A stretch of 45,104 nt of DNA from Bacteroidaceae bacterium (GCA_017427065.1 JAFRTL010000011.1:1-45104); one strand, 5' to 3'. Shown: positions 16,360 through 25,723, counted from the first letter of the stretch. Notes: generated by a model not told the origin, from the sequence alone. Made by a program: numbers and translations.

Positions 16360-17172
16360 CTAATGAATGAGGGGAATGGATACACAATACTCTTTCTCTG
16401 TCTCACGGATGATGACCTTCTTACGGGTAAGCAGTCGATAACGCTCTTCGATGTTGTGCTGCCCGATATGGGTAGAATCTGTTGAGGGTACAGGCTGTTT
16501 ACAGTTGCATACATTGATGTACTGGTCATCGCCAGTCACTACGATGGTAAGCGGGTGCGACTGAGTATGCTCGTTATGCTTGATGGCATTCTCGATAAGC
16601 ATTTGTAGCACGACTGGTGGCACTGACCCTTGCAGTGCTGATACCTGGGGAGCTATGTTTACCTGAATGCACTCGCCAAATCTTTCCTCCAAGAGTGAAA
16701 TGAAATTGTCAGTAAACCCCAACTCATCTTGCAGATCCACAAGATCATGTTCTATATGTGTGAGCGTATAGCGATAGCCTTTGGTGAGGATCATCAGGAA
16801 TTTTGATGCCTTCTTGGGATCTACTTCTATCAAATTGGCTAATAAGTTGAAATTATTGAAGACAAAATGGGGAGTCAGTTGGTTCCTTAATGCAGAAAGA
16901 CGGTATTTGTCACGCTCCTTCTCTACACGATGAACGAAGTACCAGTAAGTGGTAGCAAACAGGGCTGTGACGACAAAAGCTGCCAAGAAATCGGTGAGCA
17001 ATTCCCATAAACTGAACCCCCATCCGAATGAGGTCTCTCCATGTATTTCTGCGCCAGTGAGAAACGATAGTAGCTCCTCAAAGACTTCCCACGCCAGATA
17101 GTAGATGAGAAGTCCGATAAAAGCAAGCCCTATCACAGTAAGTATTCTGCGAGCTCTTAAATTCAACGTCAT
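16360..17172 (-). CDS. LytS/YehU-type sensor histidine kinase
   Basis: A 270-residue membrane kinase. Two transmembrane helices (about 11-27 and 61-83) surround a short extracytoplasmic loop. The His_kinase motif follows in LRNQLTPHFVFNNFNLLANL with H102 as phospho-acceptor, then an N-box MLIENAIKHNE. The G-box is degenerate (THIGQHNIEERY), as in many small kinases of this family. The ATG at 17172 is chosen because an in-frame TTG farther upstream (17202) falls inside a TATCTTTG -7 box. It should phosphorylate the downstream LytTR regulator; the signal is unknown. Confidence 0.92.
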   Translation of the reverse strand: MTLNLRARRILTVIGLAFIGLLIYYLAWEVFEELLSFLTGAEIHGETSFGWGFSLWELLTDFLAAFVVTALFATTYWYFVHRVEKERDKYRLSALRNQLTPHFVFNNFNLLANLIEVDPKKASKFLMILTKGYRYTLTHIEHDLVDLQDELGFTDNFISLLEERFGECIQVNIAPQVSALQGSVPPVVLQMLIENAIKHNEHTQSHPLTIVVTGDDQYINVCNCKQPVPSTDSTHIGQHNIEERYRLLTRKKVIIRETEKEYCVSIPLIH

Positions 17173-17199
17173 TTTCTCAAAAGACTTGGTTAGTGTGAG

Positions 17200-17207
17200 C
17201 AAAGATA
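17200..17207 (-). promoter_or_regulatory. -7 box of the kinase/regulator operon
   Basis: TATCTTTG on the minus strand, 28 nt upstream of the kinase ATG. No TTTG at -33. Confidence 0.5.
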
Positions 17208-17292
17208 CAAATAACTATCTGATTTTTTCTTAAAAACCCTATAAAATTCCTATTGCTGCCTGTATGGAGTGTCCGAAAATATATAAAAAGTA

Positions 17293-17327
17293 AAGCACCA
17301 CAGAGTATGAATACCCGTGTGGTGCTT
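17293..17327 (+). terminator. Terminator-like hairpin between divergent genes
   Basis: Perfect 10-bp stem AAGCACCACA (17293-17302) / TGTGGTGCTT (17318-17327) with a 15-nt loop, followed by CGTTTTC. It lies between two divergent genes and so terminates neither; it might end a small RNA. The rest of 17208-17580 shows no gene. Confidence 0.4.
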
Positions 17328-17580
17328 CGTTTTCAACCTGGAATTTCGCAAACTCAAGTCGATTTTTTTAATATGATGAAATGCGCCTTATTAAACTTTT
17401 CACTTTTTTCTGAGTACAAAATTATACTTCTTCCCCTTTTCAAAAAAGTGTAAGAAGTGCGAAACGGATGAAAAAAGTGGTGAACTGACAAAAATGGCTA
17501 GTGAAATGGTATGAAGAGAAAATATTTGCTATTCTCAGATTAAATACCGAACTTTGACTATTATTTAAAATGGGAATCTT

Positions 17581-19143
17581 ATGAAAAAGACAATGCTTCT
17601 TCTATTGGCTTTGATGATGACACTCACGATGAGTGCCGACAGAGTGGTGGACATTTGTATCTATGGGGGAACCTCCTCAGGTGTGATGGCTGCCTATACA
17701 GCACGTAAGGCTGGTAAGACGGTGTTGCTGGTGGAACCAACGGATCGTATTGGCGGACTTACCACAGGTGGCTTGGGAGCTACGGATATTGGCAACCCCT
17801 ACATCATGAAAGGCTACACGTACGACTTCTATCGTCGTATTGGTCAGTATTATGGCACCAACTCCATGAAGTTCGCTTTCGAGCCAAAGGTGGCGCTGGG
17901 CATCTATCAGCAGTATGTGGATGAGGCAGGTGTGGACATCCTCTATAACCATCGCCTGTTCAGCGTACAGATGGAGAACAACAAGATAAAATACATAGTG
18001 GTGGAAGACAGCAAGCATCCGTCGGAAAATACCAACATTACGATACAGGCTAAGGAGTATATCGACTGCTCGTATGAAGGCGACCTTATGGCCAACAGTA
18101 ATGTGACTTTTACAACAGGACGTGAGGGCAATGAGGTGTATGGCGAGACGTGGAACGGTGCATTCTGGTCTCTTCATCACCAGTTTCCTGACTATATAGA
18201 TCCCTACGTGGTGAAGGGCGATCCAAAGAGCGGACTGCTTTATGGCATCCTTCCTGGTGAGCCTCCTTTGCCTGGACAGGGCGACAAGAACATCCAGGCG
18301 TACAATTTCCGCATCACATTGACGGACGATCCTGACAATCTGATTCCCATTACTGAGCCAGATAACTACGACCCTTCAAAGTACGAGCTGCTCATTCGCC
18401 TGAAAGAGCGAATGCCATTCACAGAAAGAGGACTCAGTGATATCTTTATCTGGAGTGAGATGCCTAACCATAAGACTGACATCAACAATCGAGGGGGCTT
18501 CTCTACGGATATGATAGGGGAGAACTGGGATTATCCAGAGGCCAGCTATGAGCGTCGTGCAGAGATCACGAAGGCGCATCTGGATTATACCAAGGGTTTG
18601 CTTTATTTCATTGGGCATGATGAGCGCATTCCTGAATGGGTGCGAAAAGAAATGCTGCGTTGGGGGTATCCTAAAGATGAGTTCCTCACCAGCGACCATT
18701 TCACACCACAGCTCTATATTCGCGAGAGTCGTCGCATGGTGGGACGCTACGTGATGACACAGGCCGACTGTGAGAGCAGGGTGCAAGTGGATGATTACAT
18801 TGGATGGGCAGCCTACACGATGGATTCACACAACTGTGGGCGCTACGTCATTCAGGGGATGGTGAAGAACGAGGGTAATGTGGAGATAGGCATCAAGGAG
18901 CCTTATCGTGTGTCCTACCGCTCCATCACGCCTCGTGAGGAGGAATGCAGCAATCTGTTGGTGCCTGTCTGTCTCTCAGCTTCACACATTGCCTATGGCA
19001 GCATCCGTATGGAGCCTGTCTTCATGGTGCTGGGACAGAGCGCTGCCCTCGCTGCTTGTCAGGCTATCGACCAGTGTGGAGGCATTGTGCAAAGCGTAGA
19101 TGCAGAGAAAGTGTATCGACTGATGGAAGAGTCGGGGAATTAA
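17581..19143 (+). CDS. Secreted FAD-dependent oxidoreductase (FAD_oxidored family)
   Basis: A 520-residue protein with a Sec signal peptide (about 1-19). An ADP-binding Rossmann motif follows in VDICIYGGTSSGVMAAYTAR (residues 23-42, glycines 29, 30 and 34), with E52 and RIGGLTTGGLGATD (56-69) typical of flavoproteins of the FAD_oxidored group. In Bacteroidetes this group is often annotated as xanthan lyase-like, although that activity is not implied. A C-terminal FAD-contact segment is visible (ASHIAYGSIRMEPVFMVLGQ). The substrate is unknown; an exported sugar or polyol oxidation is possible. It stands alone, convergent with the HD gene, which ends 1 nt after it. Confidence 0.85.
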   Translation: MKKTMLLLLALMMTLTMSADRVVDICIYGGTSSGVMAAYTARKAGKTVLLVEPTDRIGGLTTGGLGATDIGNPYIMKGYTYDFYRRIGQYYGTNSMKFAFEPKVALGIYQQYVDEAGVDILYNHRLFSVQMENNKIKYIVVEDSKHPSENTNITIQAKEYIDCSYEGDLMANSNVTFTTGREGNEVYGETWNGAFWSLHHQFPDYIDPYVVKGDPKSGLLYGILPGEPPLPGQGDKNIQAYNFRITLTDDPDNLIPITEPDNYDPSKYELLIRLKERMPFTERGLSDIFIWSEMPNHKTDINNRGGFSTDMIGENWDYPEASYERRAEITKAHLDYTKGLLYFIGHDERIPEWVRKEMLRWGYPKDEFLTSDHFTPQLYIRESRRMVGRYVMTQADCESRVQVDDYIGWAAYTMDSHNCGRYVIQGMVKNEGNVEIGIKEPYRVSYRSITPREEECSNLLVPVCLSASHIAYGSIRMEPVFMVLGQSAALAACQAIDQCGGIVQSVDAEKVYRLMEESGN

Positions 19144-19144
19144 T

Positions 19145-19756
19145 TTACACCAATTCCTCTAATTTACGATGTGCTTTCAGGTATCTGTTCAGACGAAGCC
19201 TGTCTTCTTCTGTGATTTCCTGTAGGCGGAAGATGTTCATGTTGTCTTCAAGATCGGAGAGTTTTACTTCGGTGGCCAATTTGTTTTGTGCCACTCTGTC
19301 GATAAAGTCCTCATAGGTTTCATCCTCCTTACGACTGATGGCCACCACTGCGTCCACGATTTCTTGGGGGAATCCTTGTTGCAGCAGAAACTCTGGTGTC
19401 ACGTCTGTATCTTCCACAATGTCGTGCAGCAGCGCTACAATCTTCCTTTTTCCTGTAAAGACATCTTGCGACACACGGATAAGATGTCCGTAGTAGGGCT
19501 TGCCTGACTTGTCCACCTGTCCGCAATGCTTCTCCAGCATGAGGTTTGCTGCTTTCTCATAAAGTGCCTGATACTCCTCTTCCACATAGGGGAAACGGAA
19601 ACTGACGTGGCACCCCTTGCCATGCTTCTTTTCCATCTCTTCTATAGCTTTCTGCTTTACCTCAGCGATAGAAGGTCCCGCAGCATAATCACGCTCATCA
19701 TCATAGACTTCGAAGGTGGCGTTTTCACGTAGTACAATGTGAAGATGTATTTCCAT
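19145..19756 (-). CDS. SpoT/MESH1-like HD-domain hydrolase
   Basis: A 203-residue cytoplasmic protein. After about 60 residues of unassigned N-terminus comes an HD domain with H91 (YYGHLIRVS), H111-D112 in ALLHDIVEDTD with the E115-D116 pair, and D168 in VKLSDLEDNMN. This is the metal and catalytic set of the (p)ppGpp pyrophosphohydrolase half of RelA/SpoT proteins. No synthetase or regulatory domain is present, so it is a stand-alone hydrolase-like protein. It could be a small alarmone hydrolase, or hydrolyse other nucleotides. The ATG at 19756 is used; an in-frame TTG upstream (19777) lies within a TACCTTTG -7 box (19775-19782). Confidence 0.8.
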   Translation of the reverse strand: MEIHLHIVLRENATFEVYDDERDYAAGPSIAEVKQKAIEEMEKKHGKGCHVSFRFPYVEEEYQALYEKAANLMLEKHCGQVDKSGKPYYGHLIRVSQDVFTGKRKIVALLHDIVEDTDVTPEFLLQQGFPQEIVDAVVAISRKEDETYEDFIDRVAQNKLATEVKLSDLEDNMNIFRLQEITEEDRLRLNRYLKAHRKLEELV

Positions 19757-19774
19757 GACTCTCTTGTTTGCTTG

Positions 19775-19782
19775 CAAAGGTA
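19775..19782 (-). promoter_or_regulatory. -7 box of the HD hydrolase gene
   Basis: TACCTTTG on the minus strand, 19 nt upstream of the ATG at 19756. Confidence 0.5.
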
Positions 19783-19827
19783 AGCATTTTTTTTATCTCT
19801 TCTTATGATTATGTCAGTTATTATATG

Positions 19828-19835
19828 TATCTTCG
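19828..19835 (+). promoter_or_regulatory. Weak -7 box of the DUF3943 gene
   Basis: TATCTTCG, one mismatch from TAnnTTTG, 7 nt before the ATG at 19843; this would give a very short leader. Confidence 0.3.
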
Positions 19836-19842
19836 CATTGTT

Positions 19843-22167
19843 ATGAAAACCTATTTCAGACAAATATCCCTCCTTCTATTGGCGCTGTTTATGTTTACAG
19901 TTGCCCATGCACAGCGTTTCCCCATAGGTATAGTGAGTTCCCAGGACACTGTGAAGCACGTGCAGGTGGGACTTGTCTCTTCCATCGCTACAGGAGCTTC
20001 TAAGGGCGTACAGCTTTCGACTTTCACCAACATGTCTGCTGGTCCTTTGAAAGGCCTCCAATTGAGTGGCATCAGCAACATCACCCGTGGTATGGAAAAG
20101 GGCATCCAGCTCTCTTCGTTGCTCAATGTCTCTTCTGACTATATGCGTGGCTTGCAGCTGAGTGCTGCCAACTATGCTGATTCCCTGAATGGTACACAGA
20201 TAGGACTGATCAATGTGGCACTGAGCCATCCTAAAGGTTGGCAAGTGGGCGTGGTGAACATCACGCGTGATACCATTGCCCATAAGTTGGGCTTGGTGAA
20301 TGTGAACCCTAATACCACCATCGACTATCTGTTTTATGCAGGTACGGCCTCAAAGGGTAATGTGGGCATTCGCTATCGCAATCGCAGTACTTACAGCATC
20401 ATTGGTGTGGGTACGCACTATATGGGCCTCGACAAGAAATTCTCTGGGGCTCTGACCTATCGCATCGGACAGTACTTCAACCTTTCACCACGTTTCTCGC
20501 TCAGTGGCGATGTGGGCTTTCAGCACATAGAGACCTTCGAGCATGAGAGTGCTGGGAAACCAGAACGACTGTATTCGTTGCAGGTGCGCCTCAATGCGGA
20601 TTACCAACTGACGAGGCGTTTAGGTATATTTGCCTCAGTGGGTTATGGTGATACCCGTTACTACCATCATTCCAAGCGTTACCGTCATCGCATGATCTTG
20701 GAAGGCGGACTATCTATGCGTATGGAGCGTGGTACCAATAACTTATTGAACAAGTGGCAAGACAATGAAGGAGGAGTTACTGACGAGGCGCTGTTGGCTC
20801 CCTCTCCACGCAAGCGTTATTGGGTGGCTGCTGCAGAGGCTACTGGTATAAATGTGTTGGTGCATAGCTTCGATCGCTTCGTGATGGGAGAGGAGTTTGC
20901 CAAGACTACGCTGAATAGTTGGGGGCGCAACTTGCGCGATGGTTTCGTGTGGGACAATGACCAGTTCTCTACCAATCTGTTTGCACATCCTTATCATGGC
21001 AACCTTTATTATAATTCGGCTCGTAGTAACGGACTGACGTTCTGGGAGTCGGCTCCTTATGCGTTGGGAGGCTCTCTGATGTGGGAGTTCTTCGGAGAAC
21101 GTGAGCCTGCAGCTATCAACGACCTGATGGCTACCACAATCGGAGGCATCGCCATCGGAGAAATCACGCATCGCATCAGTAATGTGGTGCTCGATGATCA
21201 TGCCAAGGGTTTCCCGCGTTTCCTACGTGAGGCTGCAGCTACTATCATCGACCCCATGAAGGGATTCAATCGTATCATCAGTGGTAAAGCATGGAAAGTA
21301 AAGCACAGCAACTATCTGTATCATGATCGCAACCAGTTCCCCATCGACTTCTCCTTCACCTTTGGTAATCGTTATCTGGCGGATAATGGAGCGATGTTTC
21401 GTGGCGAACATAATCCTTATGTCAACTTCTACTTGGAATATGGCGATGTGCTGAATCGAGGGAACCAGAACAAGCCTTATGACTTCTTCGATGCGGAGTT
21501 CAACTTCGGATTGAGCAAGAACCAACCTTTTATTAACAGCCTTCATCTGTTGGGACGCTTGTGGAGTTTCCAGATGGTAGATCGGGACGAAATTAAGGCG
21601 GAGTTTGGTTTCTATCAGCATTTCAACTACTATGATTCCAAACCCGTGAAAGAAGGTTCTTCACTCACGCCTTATCGCATCAGTGAGGCAGCATCAGTTG
21701 GTCCGGGTGTGGTGCTTTCCTTGCCTCAAGTAGGAGCGTTGGCACACATCGAGCAGCGTGTGTTCCTCAGTGGCATCCTTTTAGGTGGTACTAAGAGCGA
21801 CTATTACAACGTGATAGATCGTGATTACAACATGGGGAGTGGCTTTAGCATCAAGACCAAGACGCACTTGGAGATGAACCATTTTGGGCGCTTCATCCTG
21901 CATGCCAAGTATTTCCATCTGTTCACTTGGAAGGGCTATGAGCAGAAAGACCTCAGTAATGTCGACCTTTTGCATCTGAATGCACAAGGCGACAAGGGAG
22001 ATGCACGTCTCTTAGTTATCAGTCCGATGGCGGAGATCGACCTCCGTCAAGGCTGGAGCTTATCCCTTGCCTCCTCGTTATTCTATCGTCGTACTCACTA
22101 CAAGTACTATCCCAATGTGAAAGCCAATACTTTCGAGATTCGGGGTGGGTTTACTTATCACCTGTAA
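19843..22167 (+). CDS. DUF3943 envelope protein with surface-type repeats
   Basis: A 774-residue protein starting with a clear signal peptide (MKTYFRQISLLLLALFMFTV, then AHAQ). Residues about 35-150 form short degenerate repeats of about 22 residues built on KGxQLSxxxN (KGVQLSTFTNMS, KGLQLSGISNIT, KGIQLSSLLNVS, RGLQLSAANY), as in LA_2272-type surface repeats. The centre holds the DUF3943 region (DGFVWDNDQFSTNLFAHPYH; FWESAPYALGGSLMWEFFGE). The remainder is rich in alternating hydrophobic strands and ends in an outer-membrane-like YHL, so a beta-barrel location is likely. Function is unknown. Its 3' end overlaps the convergent GH2 gene by 17 nt. Confidence 0.8.
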   Translation: MKTYFRQISLLLLALFMFTVAHAQRFPIGIVSSQDTVKHVQVGLVSSIATGASKGVQLSTFTNMSAGPLKGLQLSGISNITRGMEKGIQLSSLLNVSSDYMRGLQLSAANYADSLNGTQIGLINVALSHPKGWQVGVVNITRDTIAHKLGLVNVNPNTTIDYLFYAGTASKGNVGIRYRNRSTYSIIGVGTHYMGLDKKFSGALTYRIGQYFNLSPRFSLSGDVGFQHIETFEHESAGKPERLYSLQVRLNADYQLTRRLGIFASVGYGDTRYYHHSKRYRHRMILEGGLSMRMERGTNNLLNKWQDNEGGVTDEALLAPSPRKRYWVAAAEATGINVLVHSFDRFVMGEEFAKTTLNSWGRNLRDGFVWDNDQFSTNLFAHPYHGNLYYNSARSNGLTFWESAPYALGGSLMWEFFGEREPAAINDLMATTIGGIAIGEITHRISNVVLDDHAKGFPRFLREAAATIIDPMKGFNRIISGKAWKVKHSNYLYHDRNQFPIDFSFTFGNRYLADNGAMFRGEHNPYVNFYLEYGDVLNRGNQNKPYDFFDAEFNFGLSKNQPFINSLHLLGRLWSFQMVDRDEIKAEFGFYQHFNYYDSKPVKEGSSLTPYRISEAASVGPGVVLSLPQVGALAHIEQRVFLSGILLGGTKSDYYNVIDRDYNMGSGFSIKTKTHLEMNHFGRFILHAKYFHLFTWKGYEQKDLSNVDLLHLNAQGDKGDARLLVISPMAEIDLRQGWSLSLASSLFYRRTHYKYYPNVKANTFEIRGGFTYHL

Positions 22168-24544
22168 TGCTCAAAGTAGCCACTTCTGTTTCCAGACCTT
22201 CTCCACTGACAGTCACTTTCACTGTGCCTGCTTGCTTCGCTTTCAGCACTGCCAATGAGCGCCCATAGGCCGTGGGGTAGGTACCACTCTGGAAGGTGTT
22301 GGTAGTGATGAGGGTCTGACTGCCAAAGCCCAGCAGCTCGCCACATTCTACCTGTACGTTCAGTTCACGGTCTGCCTTTGATTCTACCTCACCATTCTCA
22401 CCCGTCAGGTTGATGTCCAGATAGATGAGTTCGCCAGCCTTATAATTGTCTTTTTCAGGAGCGATGGTGATGCCCACTTTACCAGTAGCTGAAGTCAAAG
22501 TCTGCTCGCCACCACTGGTGACAGCCTTCAGCGTACCAGCCTCGTAAGGCACCTCGAAGGTTGCCACATAGTCAGTCACTTCTTTTTCACCAATCAGTTT
22601 ATCGTTCAGATACAGCTTTACGGAAGGAGCACTGGTGAATACCTCTACAGTGGCCATCATACCCTCGCAATCTTGCCAGCTCCATGAAGGAATGCCGTTG
22701 AAACCACGCCACATAGACTTGATCAGTGGCTCCTTATGCAGTGGTTGTACACCCATATAAGGCTTGTTGTCTTTGGTGAAGATCGCTTTCGCCAGCAGCG
22801 CTTCACTCGTTGGATTGCCGTTGATGTCCAGTGCACCGCCACCATTCAGGTGCCAAGGGAACTCCTTGTTGGCAAAATTCTCATCGTCAGAATAGTACCA
22901 GGCACCCAAACCTATCTCACCAATATAATCCCAAGCAGTCCACATGAAATCGCCAATGAGGTAGGGGAGCTCTTCCACCATCTTCCAGTTTTCAGCCAAC
23001 TGGAATGGGAAGGTCTCGCTGCCCATGATGACACGTTCTGGGTGCAGGTTACCTTCCAGAGGATAGCGTTTGCTGGCATAGTTGTATCCAGCTATGTCAA
23101 GGGCATCCAATACAGGAGAAGCCACTTGGTCCATCATAGGCATCATCACGGCATTCATCATCCCCTCGCTGGAGGCCACCATCATCTGGTTATACTGTTC
23201 GCTGGTCATAGGACCTTGTCCGCCCATCTGTGCAGAGTTAGCAGTCGCGAAGAGGTTCTGTCCCATACTGGTGAGACCCACGATCATGATGTTGATGCCA
23301 GCGGTTACAGGACGTGAGGCATCTTCCTGATGCAGGCGTGCGATCAAGTCCTTTGCCAGAGCCAAACCCTCTTCCTGAGCAGGTTCGCCCACCTCGTTGC
23401 CAATGCTGTACATGATCACGCTGGGGTGATTGAAATCGTGCTTCACAAAGCGACGGATATCCTCCTGATAGTTGGCACGGAAGTAGTTGCTATAGTCATA
23501 CTTAGTCTTGGTGATGTACCACATGTCCCACAGTTCATCCATCACATACATACCCAGTTCGTCGCAAGCCTCCAGCAGTGCCTCCGAAGCAGGGTTGTGA
23601 GAGATACGGATGGCGTTGAAACCATACTGCTTCATGATGGCCACCTTGCGAAGGTCGGCATCCTTATACTCCGCAGCACCCAGAATGCCATTATCGTGGT
23701 GGATGCAGCCACCCTTCAGCAGTACCTTCTCCCCATTCACCAAGAGGCCATCTTGGGCATTCCAGCTGATCTGACGAATACCAAAACGTTTTTCCTGTAC
23801 CTCGATGGTCTTGCCATCCTTCTTCAGCTCCACCACAGCGGTGTAGAGATTTGGATGCTCAGCACTCCAAAGCTTAGCACCTTCTACAGAGAGCTCCACC
23901 TTGTCGCCCTCAGCTTCAGCCACTTTCGTGTTTCCCTCAAAGAGGCTCACGCTGATTTCACCCCCTTGATGAGAGGTCTGCACAGCCACCTTTGCAGGAG
24001 CGATGGAAAGCGTACTGATGCGCACGTCTTCGATATAGTCTTTCTCCTGTACGCAGAGCACCACAGGACGATAGATACCCGCGCCACTGTACCAGCGACT
24101 GTTGGGCATCTCAGAGTTGTCCACATCCACGCGGATCACGTTCTCACCAGCTTTCAGCAAGCCATCCAGACACACTTCGAAAGGCATGTAGCCATATTGG
24201 TAGCCCCCAGCATCCTGTCCGTTCACCAGCACCTTGCTGTTGCGATACACGCCATCGAACTTCAGCGTGACGTGCTTCTGCAGCATATCCGCAGAGGCGT
24301 TGAATGTCTTTTCATAGTGATACACGTTGCCAGGATAGAATCCGTTATGACGGCCTTCAGGCACATCCGCACTACGTGTCTCTGTCTGCATGGCATCATG
24401 AGGCAGATCCACCACCTGACGATCTGGCTGACTGTCGCTCCAGAACTCCCAGCCTTCATTGAAATCCTGCTGACCAGTAGAACAGGCAGTCAGTCCTGCT
24501 GCCAGCACTCCAGTAAGAAGGTTTAAGTTTGTTTTCTTCATCAT
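22151..24544 (-). CDS. GH2 beta-galactosidase-like lipoprotein
   Basis: A 797-residue glycoside hydrolase family 2 enzyme. The lipobox is GLTAC (Cys21). The jelly-roll domain (NEGWEFWSDS, LPHDAM, YHYEKTF, LKFDGVYRNSKVLVNG) and an immunoglobulin-like domain precede a TIM barrel (GCIHHDNGILGA; AIRISHNPAS). The acid/base E384 lies in SIGNEVGE and the nucleophile is probably E510 in MGSETFPF. C-terminal Ig-like domains follow. It would remove terminal beta-galactose or a related sugar in the periplasm or at the outer membrane. A methionine-rich insertion (about residues 430-470, MMVASSEGMMNAVMMPMMDQ) precedes the nucleophile strand. An alternative start is one codon downstream. Confidence 0.9.
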   Translation of the reverse strand: MMKKTNLNLLTGVLAAGLTACSTGQQDFNEGWEFWSDSQPDRQVVDLPHDAMQTETRSADVPEGRHNGFYPGNVYHYEKTFNASADMLQKHVTLKFDGVYRNSKVLVNGQDAGGYQYGYMPFEVCLDGLLKAGENVIRVDVDNSEMPNSRWYSGAGIYRPVVLCVQEKDYIEDVRISTLSIAPAKVAVQTSHQGGEISVSLFEGNTKVAEAEGDKVELSVEGAKLWSAEHPNLYTAVVELKKDGKTIEVQEKRFGIRQISWNAQDGLLVNGEKVLLKGGCIHHDNGILGAAEYKDADLRKVAIMKQYGFNAIRISHNPASEALLEACDELGMYVMDELWDMWYITKTKYDYSNYFRANYQEDIRRFVKHDFNHPSVIMYSIGNEVGEPAQEEGLALAKDLIARLHQEDASRPVTAGINIMIVGLTSMGQNLFATANSAQMGGQGPMTSEQYNQMMVASSEGMMNAVMMPMMDQVASPVLDALDIAGYNYASKRYPLEGNLHPERVIMGSETFPFQLAENWKMVEELPYLIGDFMWTAWDYIGEIGLGAWYYSDDENFANKEFPWHLNGGGALDINGNPTSEALLAKAIFTKDNKPYMGVQPLHKEPLIKSMWRGFNGIPSWSWQDCEGMMATVEVFTSAPSVKLYLNDKLIGEKEVTDYVATFEVPYEAGTLKAVTSGGEQTLTSATGKVGITIAPEKDNYKAGELIYLDINLTGENGEVESKADRELNVQVECGELLGFGSQTLITTNTFQSGTYPTAYGRSLAVLKAKQAGTVKVTVSGEGLETEVATLSITGDK

Positions 24545-24578
24545 TATTCAGTTATTAAGTATACATTTTTCATTGCTG

Positions 24579-24586
24579 CAAAGATA
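24579..24586 (-). promoter_or_regulatory. -7 box of the GH2 gene
   Basis: TATCTTTG on the minus strand, 35 nt upstream of the GH2 start. Confidence 0.5.
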
Positions 24587-24659
24587 AAGTGATTTTTTGG
24601 ATCTTCGTTGCTCTTTTTCCCCGATAAGTTGGTCATCTGCTATCTATATAAAAGAATTC

Positions 24660-24686
24660 AGGCTCCAAACGCTGAGTATGGAGCCT
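24660..24686 (-). terminator. Possible terminator of the mannose-6-phosphate isomerase gene
   Basis: Perfect 8-bp stem AGGCTCCA/TGGAGCCT with an 11-nt loop, about 50 nt past the isomerase stop. On the minus strand it is followed by GAATTCTTTTATATA, only a partial U tract. A direct repeat GCAAGTTGCAAACT-like lies just beside it (24706-24737). Confidence 0.4.
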
Positions 24687-24736
24687 GTAAACTCATTGTA
24701 TGTAAGTTGCAAACTAGATGGATGCAAGTTGCAAAC

Positions 24737-25714
24737 TTATTCCATCGTAGCTGTAAGAAATGTGGCGTTACCAAAGATGTAGAGGATATTCTCACTGGCA
24801 GGCACCAGTAAGGTCTCACCTTGGCGCACCTTGATACCGTTGATGTTGGCTTCACCCCAAAGGCATACCACCACCACGAAGGAGTCAGTATGCAGATCCA
24901 CCTGCTGTGCCACCTGTACCACTACACGATTCACGTTGAAGTAAGGACAGTTGATCAGTTGGGAAATCGGGCGCGTAGAGTCGTAGCTGGTACGATACTC
25001 CGGCCAAACCTGATAGTCGATGGCTTCCTTCGCCTGTTCGATGTGCAACGCACGCGGATTTCCTTGTGCGTCTTTACGCCCATAGTCGTACACACGATAA
25101 GTGATGTCACTCGTCTGCTGGATCTCTGCCAAGAAAGTACCTGCACCAATGGCATGCAGACGTCCTGCAGGCAGGAAGAAGAGGTCGCCCTGATGCGCCT
25201 CGTGACAAGCGATCACATCCATCATCTGCGAACGCCCATTGATAGGCTCCGCTGTGGCCATCTGCTCGTATTGGTCAGGTGTGATGCTTTCCTTCAGACC
25301 AGAATAGATCTTGGAGCCCACGTCGCTCTTGATTACGTACCACATCTCTGTCTTTCCGTTGCATCCATGACGCTTCTGCGCCAGTTCGTCGTTAGGGTGC
25401 ACCTGGATGGAAAGATCCTGACGGGAGTCGATGAATTTCACCAACAGAGGGAAGCTGTTGCCAAACTTCTTATAGATCCGTTCCCCCACGAGCAAGCCTT
25501 TGTACTTGTCGATCAGTTGGGTAAGATTCAGACCAAGGTCCACGTCGTTGATCACGCCACGATCGATGGCAACACTTTCATGGCCAGGTACGCCACTGAT
25601 TTCCCAGCTCTCACCGATGTTGGGCTGGGCTGTATAGATGCCTTTGAAAGGAGCTATCTGGTAACCACCCCAGATGGTGGTCTTTAGGTATGGTGCAAAC
25701 TTATAGGGTTTCAT
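24737..25714 (-). CDS. manA: Mannose-6-phosphate isomerase, class I
   Basis: A 325-residue cytoplasmic enzyme interconverting mannose-6-phosphate and fructose-6-phosphate. The N-terminus (LKTTIWGGYQI, GESWEIS) and the cupin metal ligands are intact: H106 in LSIQVHPND, E123 in GKTEMWYV, and H187 in LPAGRLHAIGAGT. It is of the compact bacterial type. The ATG at 25714 (MKPYKFAP) is used because a -7 box and a heptad repeat occupy the region upstream, although the frame stays open farther. It feeds mannose into glycolysis or supplies GDP-mannose synthesis. Confidence 0.95.
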   Translation of the reverse strand: MKPYKFAPYLKTTIWGGYQIAPFKGIYTAQPNIGESWEISGVPGHESVAIDRGVINDVDLGLNLTQLIDKYKGLLVGERIYKKFGNSFPLLVKFIDSRQDLSIQVHPNDELAQKRHGCNGKTEMWYVIKSDVGSKIYSGLKESITPDQYEQMATAEPINGRSQMMDVIACHEAHQGDLFFLPAGRLHAIGAGTFLAEIQQTSDITYRVYDYGRKDAQGNPRALHIEQAKEAIDYQVWPEYRTSYDSTRPISQLINCPYFNVNRVVVQVAQQVDLHTDSFVVVVCLWGEANINGIKVRQGETLLVPASENILYIFGNATFLTATME

Positions 25715-25723
25715 GTTTAATAA

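Noticed and set aside
15584-22167. Two-component pair as part of the SusCD system
   Set aside because: It is separated from SusCD by several unrelated genes, and the kinase is a LytS-type pair rather than a hybrid sensor typical of glycan loci; no link can be supported.
23330-24526. Open frame of 398 codons antisense to the GH2 gene
   Set aside because: Shadow of the GH2 coding sequence; no signal, motif or promoter. The same applies to 5806-6957, 9272-10135, 12733-13683, 31235-32080 and 42016-42954.
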